Assembly (NCBI RefSeq): GCF_024171945.1
Contig: NZ_JAMTCR010000002.1
Span: 2,666,001-2,730,000 of the forward strand
DNA from: Actinokineospora globicatena
Lineage (GTDB): Bacteria > Actinomycetota > Actinomycetes > Mycobacteriales > Pseudonocardiaceae
DNA length: 64,000 nucleotides
Reading direction: 5' to 3'
The translations under genes were made by a program, and so were the position numbers. Positions 17,433-26,098 of the stretch are shown here, piece by piece (position 1 is the first letter of the stretch; every line of letters starts with the position of its first letter). A model generated the notes under the pieces. That model saw only the letters and a program-made list of their open reading frames with translations, was not told the origin of the DNA and made no database searches.

Positions 17433-18046
17433 GCGAAGATCGACTGGCCCGCCTTGCGGTCACCCCCAGCCGCGATCGACTGACCTCGCGATCACGTCGG
17501 CCCGGCTGCTGACCGACCTCGCGGTTGGCCCGCCTCGCGAGCTGATCCGCACCCGGCTGACCTGGCCCACGCCCGATCCGCTCGCGGGTGGGCTGCCTCG
17601 CGGTCACCCCAGCCGCTTCCAGCCCGGTTCGCGGCTGGAACCGGGGCGGTGGCCCGAGTCCCGTCCCGTGGTCGACGCGCGGCGGGGGCGGTCGGTTCGG
17701 TCGCGATCGGCGTAACGGCGGTAGCGGTCGTGGCGACCTCTCCCGTGACCTCGCTGGTTCCGGACACGTCGGTACCGGGGGTCGGCGCGGCTGGATCGGT
17801 TCCAGCGGCGGCGATGCGGCGGTCGTGGCGGCGGTCGCGCGGGTCGGGTGGTGTCGGTCGCTGACGGGGCGTTCCACTGTGGCCGTCCACAGCGCGGGCG
17901 TCAACAGTACGCGGGAATCGCCCTGGTCGCACCGATGTTGCTCCATCCGGTGGACCGGGTCCGATCCCCGGATCCGGACCAGCCGAAACGTCGGTCGCAG
18001 CACTTACACTGCCGGGAGAGACCCGAGGCGGAAGGGGACGAAACCC
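17433..18046. other. Non-coding region with decaying repeat remnants
   Basis: The first 200 nt carry degenerate versions of the 16-bp unit. The rest has short open frames with mixed codon bias and none I can support. TACACT at 18005-18010, 37 nt before the next gene, is a possible -10 element. Confidence 0.45.
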
Positions 18047-18244
18047 ATGTCGGAGACCTACCTCGTCCGCTACGTCGGCGGCCCGCTCGACGGCAGGGTC
18101 GACACCCTCGACGGCGCCCCCGTCGACCCCCGTTCGACGGTCACCCACGTCCACTTACACGGCGGGCCGAAGATCGTGCACCACTACGACCTCAGCTACG
18201 CCCTGGAATACGGCTGCGAGTACCGCGTCCGCGAGTCCTCTTAG
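18047..18244 (+). CDS. Small conserved-looking protein of unknown function
   Basis: 65 residues from ATG 18047, preceded by GGAAGGGGAC. Reads MSETYLVRYVGGPLDGRVDTLD, then HVHLHGGPKIVHHYDLSYAL and EYGCEYRVRESS. The GGPLDG motif and overall length recall small actinobacterial proteins of unknown function. No signal peptide or membrane helix. Codon bias is strongly GC3, which supports coding. Confidence 0.7.
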   Translation: MSETYLVRYVGGPLDGRVDTLDGAPVDPRSTVTHVHLHGGPKIVHHYDLSYALEYGCEYRVRESS

Positions 18245-18313
18245 GACATTCCGGCGCCCCGGTGGCACCACCTCCCCTCCACCACGACGGTAGGCGGGGG
18301 CGGCGACCTGTCG

Positions 18314-18553
18314 CTAGGACGCGGTCGGCCCTGTGGATGGCTGCAGGGGTTGTGGACAACTCGAGCCGCCGATGATGAGCAGGCACAGGTGGCAGCGCGG
18401 GCCCTCGGCGCCGCCGCCCGCCAGGTCCGGTGGGGCCGCGTGCGTGCACGAGGCGCGGTAGTGCTGGTGGGAGAGGCGGGCACCCGCCGCCATCGGGAAG
18501 GCGTGCAGTACGCCGTCGTAGCAGCTTCGCCACCACAGGTACCGGACGCTCAC
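18314..18553 (-). CDS. Small Cys/His-containing protein, possibly zinc-binding
   Basis: 79 residues from GTG 18553 (another GTG just upstream is possible). Contains VRYLWWRSCYDGVLHAFP, a central HQHYRASCTHAAPP and RCHLCLLIIGGSSC. The C-x(n)-H / CTH / CHLC pattern and the ending CLLI resemble small proteins seen in Pseudonocardiales with a conserved xRCxxCLLI segment, and suggest a zinc site. It is divergent from the next plus-strand gene. The evidence is residue pattern and length only. Confidence 0.55.
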   Translation of the reverse strand: MSVRYLWWRSCYDGVLHAFPMAAGARLSHQHYRASCTHAAPPDLAGGGAEGPRCHLCLLIIGGSSCPQPLQPSTGPTAS

Positions 18554-18667
18554 CACCGTGAAGCTAGGTGCCGTCGCCGACGGTGGCACCTCGGGCCGCC
18601 CGAACGAGTGACTGTCGGTCCCACCCGGCACACTCGGCACCCGGTGCGACAGGGTGGAGGGGGACGC

Positions 18668-19285
18668 GTGACGGAATCGGGTGCGCTCGAGCCGCAGGAC
18701 GTGGAGCGGTTGCGGGTGGCGCTGGCGGAGGGCAAGCCGACGCCGGTGTGGTTCACCCCGGCGGCGGTCGGCGTCGAGGCGGGCCAGCAGGCGAAGGTGG
18801 TCGCGTTCGACGAACCGGCCGAGGGTGACTTCATCCAGGTCAGGCCGCACGGCTCGCGGGACGTGCTGGCCTTCTCGCCCGCGGAGTTGACCACGGTCAA
18901 GCCGCCGGTGAAGCCGAAACCGGCCCCCGCGCCGCCGCCCCCGGAGCCCCCGGCCGTGGTGCAGGGCATCGAGTCCGCGCCGGTCGAGCAGACCAGGAGC
19001 AGGTCGCGCGCGAAACCGCAGCAGCCGGTCGAGATCACCGTGACGCTGCACGCCACGCCCGACGGGGAGTGGAGCGTCGACGTGCTGGTCGGCAAGAAGC
19101 GCACCGTGCGGTGGGTGCCGGTCCCGGCGGGTGACATCGCCAGGGTCGCCAAGTCGCTGCCCGCCGAGGTGGGCGAGGCCATCGCGGTGTCGCTGACCGC
19201 GGCGCGCGAGCGGCAGCTGCGGCGGGTCGCCGAGCTCAAGGCCGAGCTGGAGGCCGCCCAGCGCGCGCTGCGCGACCTGGGCTGA
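18668..19285 (+). CDS. Uncharacterised protein, DUF6319-like
   Basis: 205 residues from GTG 18668, with GGAGGGGGAC just before. The N-terminal ~75 residues (PQDVERLRVALAEGKPTPVW, then VGVEAGQQAKVVAF and GSRDVLAFSPAEL) form a compact domain. A Pro/Lys-rich linker (PPVKPKPAPAPPPPEPP) follows, then a second domain (VEITVTLHATPDGEWSVDVL) ending in a coiled-coil-like helix (RRVAELKAELEAAQRALRDL). The family name is from memory and unverified. No membrane segments; function unknown. It converges on the EamA gene 13 nt away. Confidence 0.8.
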   Translation: MTESGALEPQDVERLRVALAEGKPTPVWFTPAAVGVEAGQQAKVVAFDEPAEGDFIQVRPHGSRDVLAFSPAELTTVKPPVKPKPAPAPPPPEPPAVVQGIESAPVEQTRSRSRAKPQQPVEITVTLHATPDGEWSVDVLVGKKRTVRWVPVPAGDIARVAKSLPAEVGEAIAVSLTAARERQLRRVAELKAELEAAQRALRDLG

Positions 19286-19298
19286 CCGTCCACAGTGG

Positions 19299-20186
19299 TC
19301 AGCTCCGGGCGTACCTGGTGGCACCGGCCGAGGCCGCGACCACGCAGGTGATCGCGATCCACTGGGTCGGCCGGAGCTGCTCACCGAGCAGGACCAACCC
19401 GGCCACGGCGGCGACGGCGGGTTCGAGGCTCATCAGCACGCCGAACACCCGGGGCGGGATGCTGCGCAGCGCGGTGAGCTCCAAGGAGTACGGGATCACC
19501 GACGACAGCAGCGCGACCGCCAGGCCGATGAGCAGCACGCCGGGCGCCAGCAGCGCCGTGCCCGCCTCGGCGAGCCCGAACGGCGTCACCACCAGCCCGG
19601 ACACCACGGCGGCCAGGGCCAGTCCCGACCCGTCGGTGGTCCGGCTGCCCAGGGCGGCGCTGAGCAGGATGTACCCGGCCCAGCACGCGCCTGCCGCGAG
19701 CGCCAGCAGCAGCCCGACCACCGACACGTCGCCGCCGGTCTTGGCCAGCAGGACCACACCCGCGCCCGCGAGCACCGCCCACAGGCCGTCCAACCACCGC
19801 CGCGACCCGATCAGCGCCACCGCCAGCGGACCGAGGAACTCCACGGTCACCGCGATCCCCAGCGGGATGCGCTGCAGGGCCAGGTAGAAGCACAGGTTCA
19901 TCACCCCGAGCACGACCCCGTAGGCCAGGATCACCGGTACCGCCCGCCGGTTCGCGCGGATCGACGGCCGCCACAGCGCCACGAGCACGACCGCGGCGAG
20001 CACCAACCGCAGCATCACCGCGCCCGCGGTCCCGATGGTCGTGAACAACTGCTTGGCCACCGCCGCGCCCACCTGCACGCTGACGATCGCCACCAACACC
20101 TGCGCGGTCGGCGGCACGGCGCCGACCATCCCCGGTAGCCCGGAGACAGCCGCCACCCACCGCGACACCGGGGTCCGTTCCGCCAC
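19299..20186 (-). CDS. EamA/DMT-family exporter (RhtA-like)
   Basis: 295 residues from GTG 20186 with ten predicted membrane helices arranged as two EamA repeats. FYLALQRIPLGIAVTVEFLG and the second-repeat IPYSLELTALRSIPPRVFGV with LMSLEPAVAAVAG are typical of the RhtA branch that exports threonine, homoserine and related small metabolites from the cytoplasmic membrane. The minus strand reads TAGGGT, 6 nt, GTG, a leaderless start. Substrate cannot be predicted from sequence. Confidence 0.9.
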   Translation of the reverse strand: MAERTPVSRWVAAVSGLPGMVGAVPPTAQVLVAIVSVQVGAAVAKQLFTTIGTAGAVMLRLVLAAVVLVALWRPSIRANRRAVPVILAYGVVLGVMNLCFYLALQRIPLGIAVTVEFLGPLAVALIGSRRWLDGLWAVLAGAGVVLLAKTGGDVSVVGLLLALAAGACWAGYILLSAALGSRTTDGSGLALAAVVSGLVVTPFGLAEAGTALLAPGVLLIGLAVALLSSVIPYSLELTALRSIPPRVFGVLMSLEPAVAAVAGLVLLGEQLRPTQWIAITCVVAASAGATRYARS

Positions 20187-20325
20187 GTCCGCACCCTACG
20201 ACAGCGAGCCCGGTATTCATCCCATGTTTCGCGTCACCGCTGCTCGGGGGCCGCTCACCGCGTCCTCACCCCAGGTCTGCCAAGGTGGGGGTGTCAGATC
20301 GGCGAGGGAGAGGGACGGCGCAGGC

Positions 20326-21861
20326 GTGAGGGTTGGTCGCGGTGTCTCCCTGCTGCCGCTCGTCCTGCTGGCCGCCTGCACGGCGGGCCCCTCGGTGCGG
20401 CCGGGGATCGTGGTCAACGACGGCGGCGTCCAGAGCGGGCCGACCTCGAGCGCGGCGCCAGGTCCCGCGCCGGTGCCCCCGCTGACCCAGCCGAACGCGG
20501 CGCGCGACATCTGGGGACCGTGCGGGCCGGAGGTCCTCGGCGCGTTCTCCACGCCCGCCCGGGTGACGATCACCTGCGGGAAGATCACCGGCACGCTCGA
20601 CTCCCCGTACGCGCCCGGCCGCGGTGGGGTGCGGTTGCAGGTGCTGAAGGCGGGCACCGGGCCGATCCCGCTCGTGGTGGTCAACGAGGTCGACGGCCTG
20701 CCCGGCACCGTCTACGCGGCGCGCCTGGCCGAGCGGCTGCCCGCGGAGCTGATGGCGAAGTTCTCCCTCGTCGGCATCGACCGGCGGGGGACGGGTAACT
20801 CTGACGCGGTGCGGTGCGTGCCGGAGGAGGTCCGGTTCGGGCTGCTCGACGCCGACCCGCGCGCGCTCGACGTGGAGGGCTTGGTCGACCAGGCGCGCAC
20901 GGCCGGGCAGCAGTGCTCGATCGCACTGGAGACGCGACTGCCCGCGATCGACTCGTGGCGCAGCGCCGCCGACGTCGAGGCCCTGCGGGTCAGCCTCGGG
21001 ATGGACCGGCTGCACGCGATCGGCCACGGCGAGGGGTCGCGCGTGCTGTCCGTCTACGCCGACCGCTACCCGGACCGCGTCGGGCGGGTCGTCCTCGACG
21101 GCGCGCCGGACCCCAACGAGGACGCCGTGGTCGCCCTGGAAGGCATAGCCGCCAGCGCCGACGCCACCTTCGCCGCGTTCGCCGACGACTGCGCCAAGCG
21201 CTCGTGCGAACTCGGCGCCAACGCGCGCCAGGCGTTCACCGAGGTGCTCAACCAGGCCGCCAGCGCCCCCCTGGCCACCGACGACCTCGATCTGACCCCC
21301 GGCCTCATCCTGCGCGCCGTCCACACCGCCCTCGCCGACCGCGACGGCTGGCCCGCCCTGTCCAAGGCCATCGCCAACGCCCGCGGCGGCGACCCGTCCG
21401 CGCTGGCCGCCCTGGTCGCCCCCCTGGTCCTGGAAACCGAGGACGTCCCCGCCACGTTCGACGCCACCCTGGTCACCCGCTGCAACGACACCAAGTCCCG
21501 ACTGTCCACAGAGGCCCTGGTGGCCGCGTCGAAGGACTGGAACACCCGCTACCCCTACTTCGGCGCCCTCACCGCCGAATGGTTGGCCGTCTGCAGCCCC
21601 TGGCCCGTCCCCTCCCACCCGGTCACCACCCCGACCGCGCCGACGGCCCCCCCGATCGTCGTCCTGGGTACCGCCACCGACCCCCTGACCCCGCTGTCGG
21701 GCACGGAACGCACCGCCCAACAACTCGCCACCGCCACCCTTATCACCTGGCAAGGCACCGGCCACGGCGCCCTGGGCAGCTCCCCCTGCGCCACCGAAGC
21801 CGCCCAAGCCTTCCTCCTGGCAGGCACCACCCCCCGTAACGGCACCGTCTGCCCACCCTGA
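20326..21861 (+). CDS. Lipoprotein with alpha/beta-hydrolase (tripeptidyl-aminopeptidase-like) fold, nucleophile missing
   Basis: 511 residues from GTG 20326. The N-terminus VRVGRGVSLLPLVLLAACTAG has a lipobox (LAAC), so the protein should be lipid-anchored outside the membrane. Layout follows secreted actinomycete proline/tripeptidyl peptidases: VGIDRRGTGNSD, a nucleophile-elbow region, lid, ATDPLTPLSG (acid loop) and TGHGALG (His), ending in an SS..C tail. The elbow reads AIGHGEGSRVLSVYADRYP where active relatives have GxSxG: the nucleophile position (Gly235) is glycine. The protein may therefore be a non-catalytic binding protein. Upstream in-frame GTG codons are possible starts. Confidence 0.88.
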   Translation: MRVGRGVSLLPLVLLAACTAGPSVRPGIVVNDGGVQSGPTSSAAPGPAPVPPLTQPNAARDIWGPCGPEVLGAFSTPARVTITCGKITGTLDSPYAPGRGGVRLQVLKAGTGPIPLVVVNEVDGLPGTVYAARLAERLPAELMAKFSLVGIDRRGTGNSDAVRCVPEEVRFGLLDADPRALDVEGLVDQARTAGQQCSIALETRLPAIDSWRSAADVEALRVSLGMDRLHAIGHGEGSRVLSVYADRYPDRVGRVVLDGAPDPNEDAVVALEGIAASADATFAAFADDCAKRSCELGANARQAFTEVLNQAASAPLATDDLDLTPGLILRAVHTALADRDGWPALSKAIANARGGDPSALAALVAPLVLETEDVPATFDATLVTRCNDTKSRLSTEALVAASKDWNTRYPYFGALTAEWLAVCSPWPVPSHPVTTPTAPTAPPIVVLGTATDPLTPLSGTERTAQQLATATLITWQGTGHGALGSSPCATEAAQAFLLAGTTPRNGTVCPP

Positions 21862-22138
21862 CCCGGACTTGGTGGCACGCTGAAGGTCGCCTCAGCGCCT
21901 CCGCAGCCCCTTAGCGCTACCACTGCCGCCCCAGGCCTTGGCGGCTACCACTACCTTCGCGACGCAGCCGCTGCCCTTGGCGCAACGGTTTCCTCCCACC
22001 ACCCCCGGCTGAGCCGCCGCCGCTTAACCCCACCAACGCCTCTTAGCGCTACCGCCCTCCGCCCCACACCGCCGCGCTCGCCCCTCGCCGCGCCTCCACG
22101 CCTTGCCCCCGCACTGCGCCCCCGAGCCAAGCCCTCAC
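21862..22138. other. Pyrimidine-rich gene-free stretch
   Basis: 277 nt after the lipoprotein gene, rich in CCTCTTAGCGCTACC-like pieces that recur at least twice. No convincing reading frame. It leads directly into a copy of the dispersed 150-bp repeat. Confidence 0.5.
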
Positions 22139-22293
22139 GCTTCGCGCCCGCGCGCGGTCCCACCCCAGCCCGGCCCCCACCCTCTCCGGGGGGCGGCCCT
22201 GGTCCAGTCTACCGGGGGGCACCGACAGTCGATCTTGAAAGCACCCCTGCGGAGATCCACATGTGGATAACTTCTGTCACCCATCGGCATGAT
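22139..22293 (+). repeat. Dispersed 150-bp repeat, copy 2 of 4
   Basis: Contains all shared blocks: GCGGTCCCACCCCAGCCCGG, CCCTCTCCGGGGGGCGGCCC, GGTCCAGTCTACC, GACAGTCGATCTTGAAA and the palindrome ATCCACATGTGGAT (22255-22268) followed by AACTTCTGTCACCC. On the minus strand the end reads TTATCCACA, an E. coli-type DnaA box. The 245 nt between this and copy 3 carry no gene I can support. Confidence 0.85.
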
Positions 22294-22538
22294 TATCGGG
22301 GTCGGATGCGCGGCATTTCGCCTGGTCGCGGACGCGGGGATCGCTGAAGTGGGTGTGGCGGCGGGCAAGTCGGTGCCGGAGTGATCGACTAGCGGCCATT
22401 CGCACGGTTAACCGTCCACAGTAGACGTCACCGGACGCTCGTTCGGGCTGGGCGAATCTGGCAAGTTCAACCACGGCGCGAACCTCTTAGCACCATTTGC
22501 TCGGAGGCCTCGCTTGCTGCCCCGCACCCGAAAGCCCC

Positions 22539-22696
22539 GCTTCGCGCGCGCACGCGGTCCCACCCCTGCCCAGCCCCCACCCTCTCCGGGGGGCGGCCCT
22601 GGTCCAGTCTACCGGTACCCCCCGACGGGGGATCTTGAAACGGGCCCCGCGAAGATCCAGATGTGGATAACTTCTGTCACCCAGCAGCGTGATTTC
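22539..22696 (+). repeat. Dispersed 150-bp repeat, copy 3 of 4
   Basis: Same block order and orientation as copy 2, 400 nt further on. The palindrome has one change (ATCCAGATGTGGAT) while TGTGGATAACTTCTGTCACC is unchanged. Lies between the convergent 3' ends of the lipoprotein and DNA ligase genes. Confidence 0.85.
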
Positions 22697-22807
22697 CGAA
22701 GGCGCGCCAAGCGAAAATCCCCTGGTCAACGCAAAACGATCACCCAACGAGGCCCAGCAAGCAGCCATCCGAACAAAGTCCACCAGAGGCGGTCCACAAT
22801 GGACCGC

Positions 22808-23893
22808 TCACCGAGCCTTGACCTCACCCCGAAGCACCGCAGCGAGGTCATAGTTGGCAGGCTCCTCCAACTGGTCGTACGTACACGACCCCGGTTCGCG
22901 GTCCGGACGCCAGCGCACGAATTGGGCTGTGTGGCGGAAGCGGCTCGGATACCCGCCTTCCGTGTGCTCGTACGCGACCTCCACCACCCGCTCCAGTCGC
23001 AGCGGAACCCAAGGTTGCTCAGTGGTCCGCCACCGCGAGATCGCCCCCGGCACCCGGGCCTGGTCGGTCTGTTCGCCGCTGACCCAGGGGTGGTTCGTGG
23101 GCCCGCCGACCATCAGGTCCGCGAGTTCGACGGCGAGGGCGCGGCGGTTGGCGGCGGTGAAGGAGCCGACGACGCCGACGTGGTTGAGGTTGCCGGTGCG
23201 GTCGTAGATGCCGAGCATGAGGGAGCCGATGGCCTCGCCGGGGGTGGTGCCCTTGTGCCAGCGGACGCCCGCGACCACGCAGTCGGCGGTGCGGGAGTGC
23301 TTGAACTTGAGCATCGTGCGCTTGTTCGGCGTGTACGGGCCCCCGGCGGGCTTGCCCATCACGCCGTCGAGGCCCGCGCCCTCGAAGATGGTGAACCACT
23401 GGCGGGCCAGGTCGGCGTCCATGGTCGCGGGGGTCAGGTGGACGCGGTCGGTGGGGGTGATCGCGTTCTCCAGCAGGCGCCTGCGGTCGTAGCCAGCGGA
23501 GTCCATGAACACGTCGTCGTCGAGGGCGAGCAGGTCGAAGGCGATGAAGCGCGACGGGGTCTTCTCGGCGAGCATGGTGACCCGGCTCGCGGCGGGGTGG
23601 ATGCGTTCGGCGAGGGCGTCGAAGTCGAGCCTGCCGTTGATGTCGACCACCAGCTCGCCGTCGACGACCACCCGTTCCGGCAGCGCGGCGCGCAAGGCGG
23701 TCACCGCCTCAGGGAAGTACCGGTTGAGCGGTTTGCCCGACCGCGACTGCAGGGTGACCTCGTCGCCGTCGCGGAACACCAGGCAGCGGAACCCGTCCCA
23801 CTTGGGCTCGAACACGAGGCCCGCGCCGTCGGGGATCGACTTCGACGGCTTGGCCAGCATCGGTTGGACCGGTGGGGTCAGCGGTAGCGCCAC
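22808..23893 (-). CDS. ATP-dependent DNA ligase (LigC/LigD-ligase type)
   Basis: 361 residues from GTG 23893 (AGGA 7 nt upstream). The adenylation domain has the nucleotide-accepting Lys in FEPKWDGFRCLVF, then LQSRSGKPLNRYFPE, VVDGELVV, FIAFDLLAL, EGAGLDGVMGK and the RTMLKFK motif V region. An OB-fold domain follows (residues ~215-350). No polymerase or nuclease domain is fused. Seals breaks using ATP, probably in end joining or base-excision repair alongside the stand-alone polymerase gene upstream. The main replicative ligase of actinobacteria is NAD-dependent and encoded elsewhere. Confidence 0.93.
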   Translation of the reverse strand: MALPLTPPVQPMLAKPSKSIPDGAGLVFEPKWDGFRCLVFRDGDEVTLQSRSGKPLNRYFPEAVTALRAALPERVVVDGELVVDINGRLDFDALAERIHPAASRVTMLAEKTPSRFIAFDLLALDDDVFMDSAGYDRRRLLENAITPTDRVHLTPATMDADLARQWFTIFEGAGLDGVMGKPAGGPYTPNKRTMLKFKHSRTADCVVAGVRWHKGTTPGEAIGSLMLGIYDRTGNLNHVGVVGSFTAANRRALAVELADLMVGGPTNHPWVSGEQTDQARVPGAISRWRTTEQPWVPLRLERVVEVAYEHTEGGYPSRFRHTAQFVRWRPDREPGSCTYDQLEEPANYDLAAVLRGEVKAR

Positions 23894-23909
23894 GATGCCA
23901 TCCTGCCTG

Positions 23910-24680
23910 CTAGGAGCGATCTCGGCGATACCGAAGCATCAGAAAGCCCTCGTCAGTTAGCGCCGACGCCAGAGTTAGAGCTACCGGCACCCCGTCAGTC
24001 CCCACGGCGGCGCGACCGGAAGAGCCACCGGCCAGCACGGGCGACACAGTCAGACACATCTGGTCCACGAGGTCGGCCGCGATCAGCGACCCGAGCAGCC
24101 GGGGCCCACCTTCGCAGTTGACCCTACGCAGCCCGCGCGCAGACAACTCCGATAGCGCTACCTGCAGATCGACCTCTGTCTCACCCGCGACGATCACGTC
24201 GACACCGGCGTCGACCAACGCGGACCTTCTATCCGCAGGAGCCTGCAACGTGGTGATCACCAGCGGCGGCGCGACCGTGTCCCGTACCAAGTGCGAGTCC
24301 GGAGTGACCGACCCGCGCGCGGTGACCACGGCGATCGGCGGTACCTCGCTCAACCCGAGGCGGGCCCGCCTGGCCACACGCACCTCGGTGGGCTTCACGC
24401 CCCGGTAGTGCTCCGCGCGCGCGGTGCCCCACCCGACGAGGATCACGTCGGCCAGGTCGCGGCCAAGAGCGAGGATGCGCTTGTCACCTGGACTCGATAG
24501 ACCTGCCGAGCGCCCGTCGACCGACACCGCGCCGTCGGTGCTGGTGACGAAGTTGCTCTGCACCCACGCGCGGTCCAGGTCCGGCGGGTAGTCGTAGATC
24601 CGTTCCAGTTCGGTGTCGTCCACCACATCGGGGGAAGCCTGACCTGGCGAAACGGGGGAGGGGGGCCACAGCCTGTGCAC
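23910..24680 (-). CDS. RibD-C-type pyrimidine reductase family protein
   Basis: 256 residues if GTG 24680 (VHRLWPPSP) is the start; an in-frame ATG at 24716 adds 12 residues. The fold is that of the reductase half of RibD/dihydrofolate reductase: WVQSNFVTSTDGAVSVDGRS, DVILVGWGTARAEHY, LRRVNCEGGPRLLGSLIAAD and a C-terminal TDEGFLMLRYRR. Enzymes of this type reduce 5-amino-6-ribosylaminouracil phosphate or similar pyrimidines with NADPH. The stand-alone actinobacterial forms are not assigned. If ATG 24716 is used, its codon overlaps the divergent zapE ATG in the sequence CATG. The 3' half uses relaxed codons (TCT, CTA, AGA). Confidence 0.85.
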   Translation of the reverse strand: MHRLWPPSPVSPGQASPDVVDDTELERIYDYPPDLDRAWVQSNFVTSTDGAVSVDGRSAGLSSPGDKRILALGRDLADVILVGWGTARAEHYRGVKPTEVRVARRARLGLSEVPPIAVVTARGSVTPDSHLVRDTVAPPLVITTLQAPADRRSALVDAGVDVIVAGETEVDLQVALSELSARGLRRVNCEGGPRLLGSLIAADLVDQMCLTVSPVLAGGSSGRAAVGTDGVPVALTLASALTDEGFLMLRYRRDRS

Positions 24681-24701
24681 GGCACCATCAGAGCACGCCG
24701 T

Positions 24702-24717
24702 TACGCTCGCCCGCATG
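24702..24717 (+). promoter_or_regulatory. Leaderless -10 element of zapE
   Basis: TACGCT at 24702-24707, 7-nt spacer, then ATG 24715. Confidence 0.4.
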
Positions 24718-25740
24718 TCCGCTCACCTGGTCGACCGGGAGCCCGCGGTCGGCGCCGAGGAACTGGTCGCCGAGCTGGTCCCGCCGCCGCGCTTCGGCGC
24801 GGTCCGGTTCGACACGTACCTGCCCAACCCGCAGGAGCCGTCGCAGGCGGCCGCCGTGACGGCCTGCTCGGCCTTCGCCGAGCGGGTGGCGGGCGCGGCC
24901 AAGGGCCAGTCCCTGCTCCGGCGCGTGTTCGGCGGCGGCAAGCCCGAGGGCAAGCCGGGCCTCTACCTCGACGGCGGGTTCGGCGTCGGCAAGACCCACC
25001 TGCTGGCCTCGGTGTGGCACGCGGTGCCCGGTCCGAAGGCGTACGGCACCTTCGTCGAGCTGACGAACCTGGTGGGGGCGTTGGGTTTCCGGGAGGCGGT
25101 GGCCAGGCTCAGCGGGCACCGGCTGCTGGCCATCGACGAGTTCGAGCTCGACGACCCCGGTGACACGATGCTGCTGACCCGGCTGCTCGCCGAGCTGACC
25201 GACGCGGGCGTCTCGGTCGCGGCCACCTCCAACACGCTGCCGGACAAGCTCGGCGAAGGCCGCTTCGCCGCCGACGAGTTCCTGCGCGAGATCCAGGCGC
25301 TGTCCGCCCGGTTCACCGTGGTCCGGGTCGACGGCCCCGACTACCGCCACCGCGGCCTGCCGGACGCGCCGCCCCCGGTGTCGGACGCCGAGCTGGCGGC
25401 CAGCGCGAGCGCCCTCCCGGAGTCCACTGTGGACGACTTCGACGCGCTGTGCGGGCACCTGGCCCGGTTGCACCCCTCGCGCTACGGCAAGCTCGTCGAC
25501 GGGGTCAGCGCGGTGCACCTGCGGGGCGTGCGCGCGTTGTCCGGTCAGGACGTGGCGCTGCGCGTGGTGGCGCTGGCCGACCGGCTCTACGACCGCGCGA
25601 TCCCGGTGGTGGTCTCCGGCGCGCCGGTCTCGGAGCTGTTCACCCCGGAGATGCTGCGCGGGGGCTACCGCAAGAAGTATCTGCGCGCGGTCAGCAGGCT
25701 GGTCGCGCTCTCCCGCGACGCGGCGACTCTGGCGGGCTAG
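24715..25740 (+). CDS. zapE: Cell division protein ZapE (AFG1-like AAA+ ATPase)
   Basis: 341 residues. Walker A GGFGVGKTHLLASVWH, Walker B LLAIDEFELDD, sensor-like AATSNTLPD and an arginine-finger-like FLREIQALSARF match the AFG1/ZapE family. In E. coli ZapE destabilises FtsZ polymers; in mitochondria AFG1 assists membrane protein quality control. The N-terminal ~60 residues include RFDTYLPNPQEPSQ, usual for actinobacterial members. Expected at the inner membrane or septum. Divergent from the RibD-type gene with practically no intergenic space. Confidence 0.93.
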   Translation: MSAHLVDREPAVGAEELVAELVPPPRFGAVRFDTYLPNPQEPSQAAAVTACSAFAERVAGAAKGQSLLRRVFGGGKPEGKPGLYLDGGFGVGKTHLLASVWHAVPGPKAYGTFVELTNLVGALGFREAVARLSGHRLLAIDEFELDDPGDTMLLTRLLAELTDAGVSVAATSNTLPDKLGEGRFAADEFLREIQALSARFTVVRVDGPDYRHRGLPDAPPPVSDAELAASASALPESTVDDFDALCGHLARLHPSRYGKLVDGVSAVHLRGVRALSGQDVALRVVALADRLYDRAIPVVVSGAPVSELFTPEMLRGGYRKKYLRAVSRLVALSRDAATLAG

Positions 25741-25873
25741 CGGGCCAGGGCTCGGCAGGCAGGGCGAGGCGGTAAGGGGCTAGCGCGCACGGTAGTTCTC
25801 ACGCTCGAGACAGTTCTCACGCATAAGGCGGGCTGGAGAACAGGAACGGCGACAGCTCAAGGGCGGAGGCAGC

Positions 25874-26062
25874 TCAAGAGCGGCGACGGCCGCCGCCACC
25901 GGTGGGCTTCTCCGGCGGGCGGTGTTCGTCTATCAACGCCCACACCGAGACGCCGGTGCCGGACTCCGGCTGGCCGCGCTTGCCGCCTTGGGGTGCTTGC
26001 GGCTCCTCGGCCTTGTCGCGCAGCTCCTGGCGTATCTGGTCGTAGATGGGTGTGTCGGTCAC
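25874..26062 (-). CDS. Small basic-tailed protein of unknown function
   Basis: 62 residues from GTG 26062 (AAGGA 5 nt upstream); an ATG two codons earlier is also possible. Reads VTDTPIYDQIRQELRDKAEE, then a Gly/Pro-rich middle, VSVWALIDEHRPPEKP and the tail GGGGRRRS. The YDQIRQEL start and VWALI segment recall short actinobacterial proteins of unknown role. The gap 25741-25873 to zapE has two copies of AGTTCTCACGC (25794 and 25812) and no gene. Confidence 0.6.
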   Translation of the reverse strand: MTDTPIYDQIRQELRDKAEEPQAPQGGKRGQPESGTGVSVWALIDEHRPPEKPTGGGGRRRS

Positions 26063-26098
26063 CGCCATCCTTTCCGTTCGCACGAGGGCACTGCCAGG

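Noticed and set aside
17649..17864. Open frame with a signal-peptide-like Ala/Val stretch.
   Set aside because: No Shine-Dalgarno sequence, mixed codon bias, and a repeat-derived surrounding.
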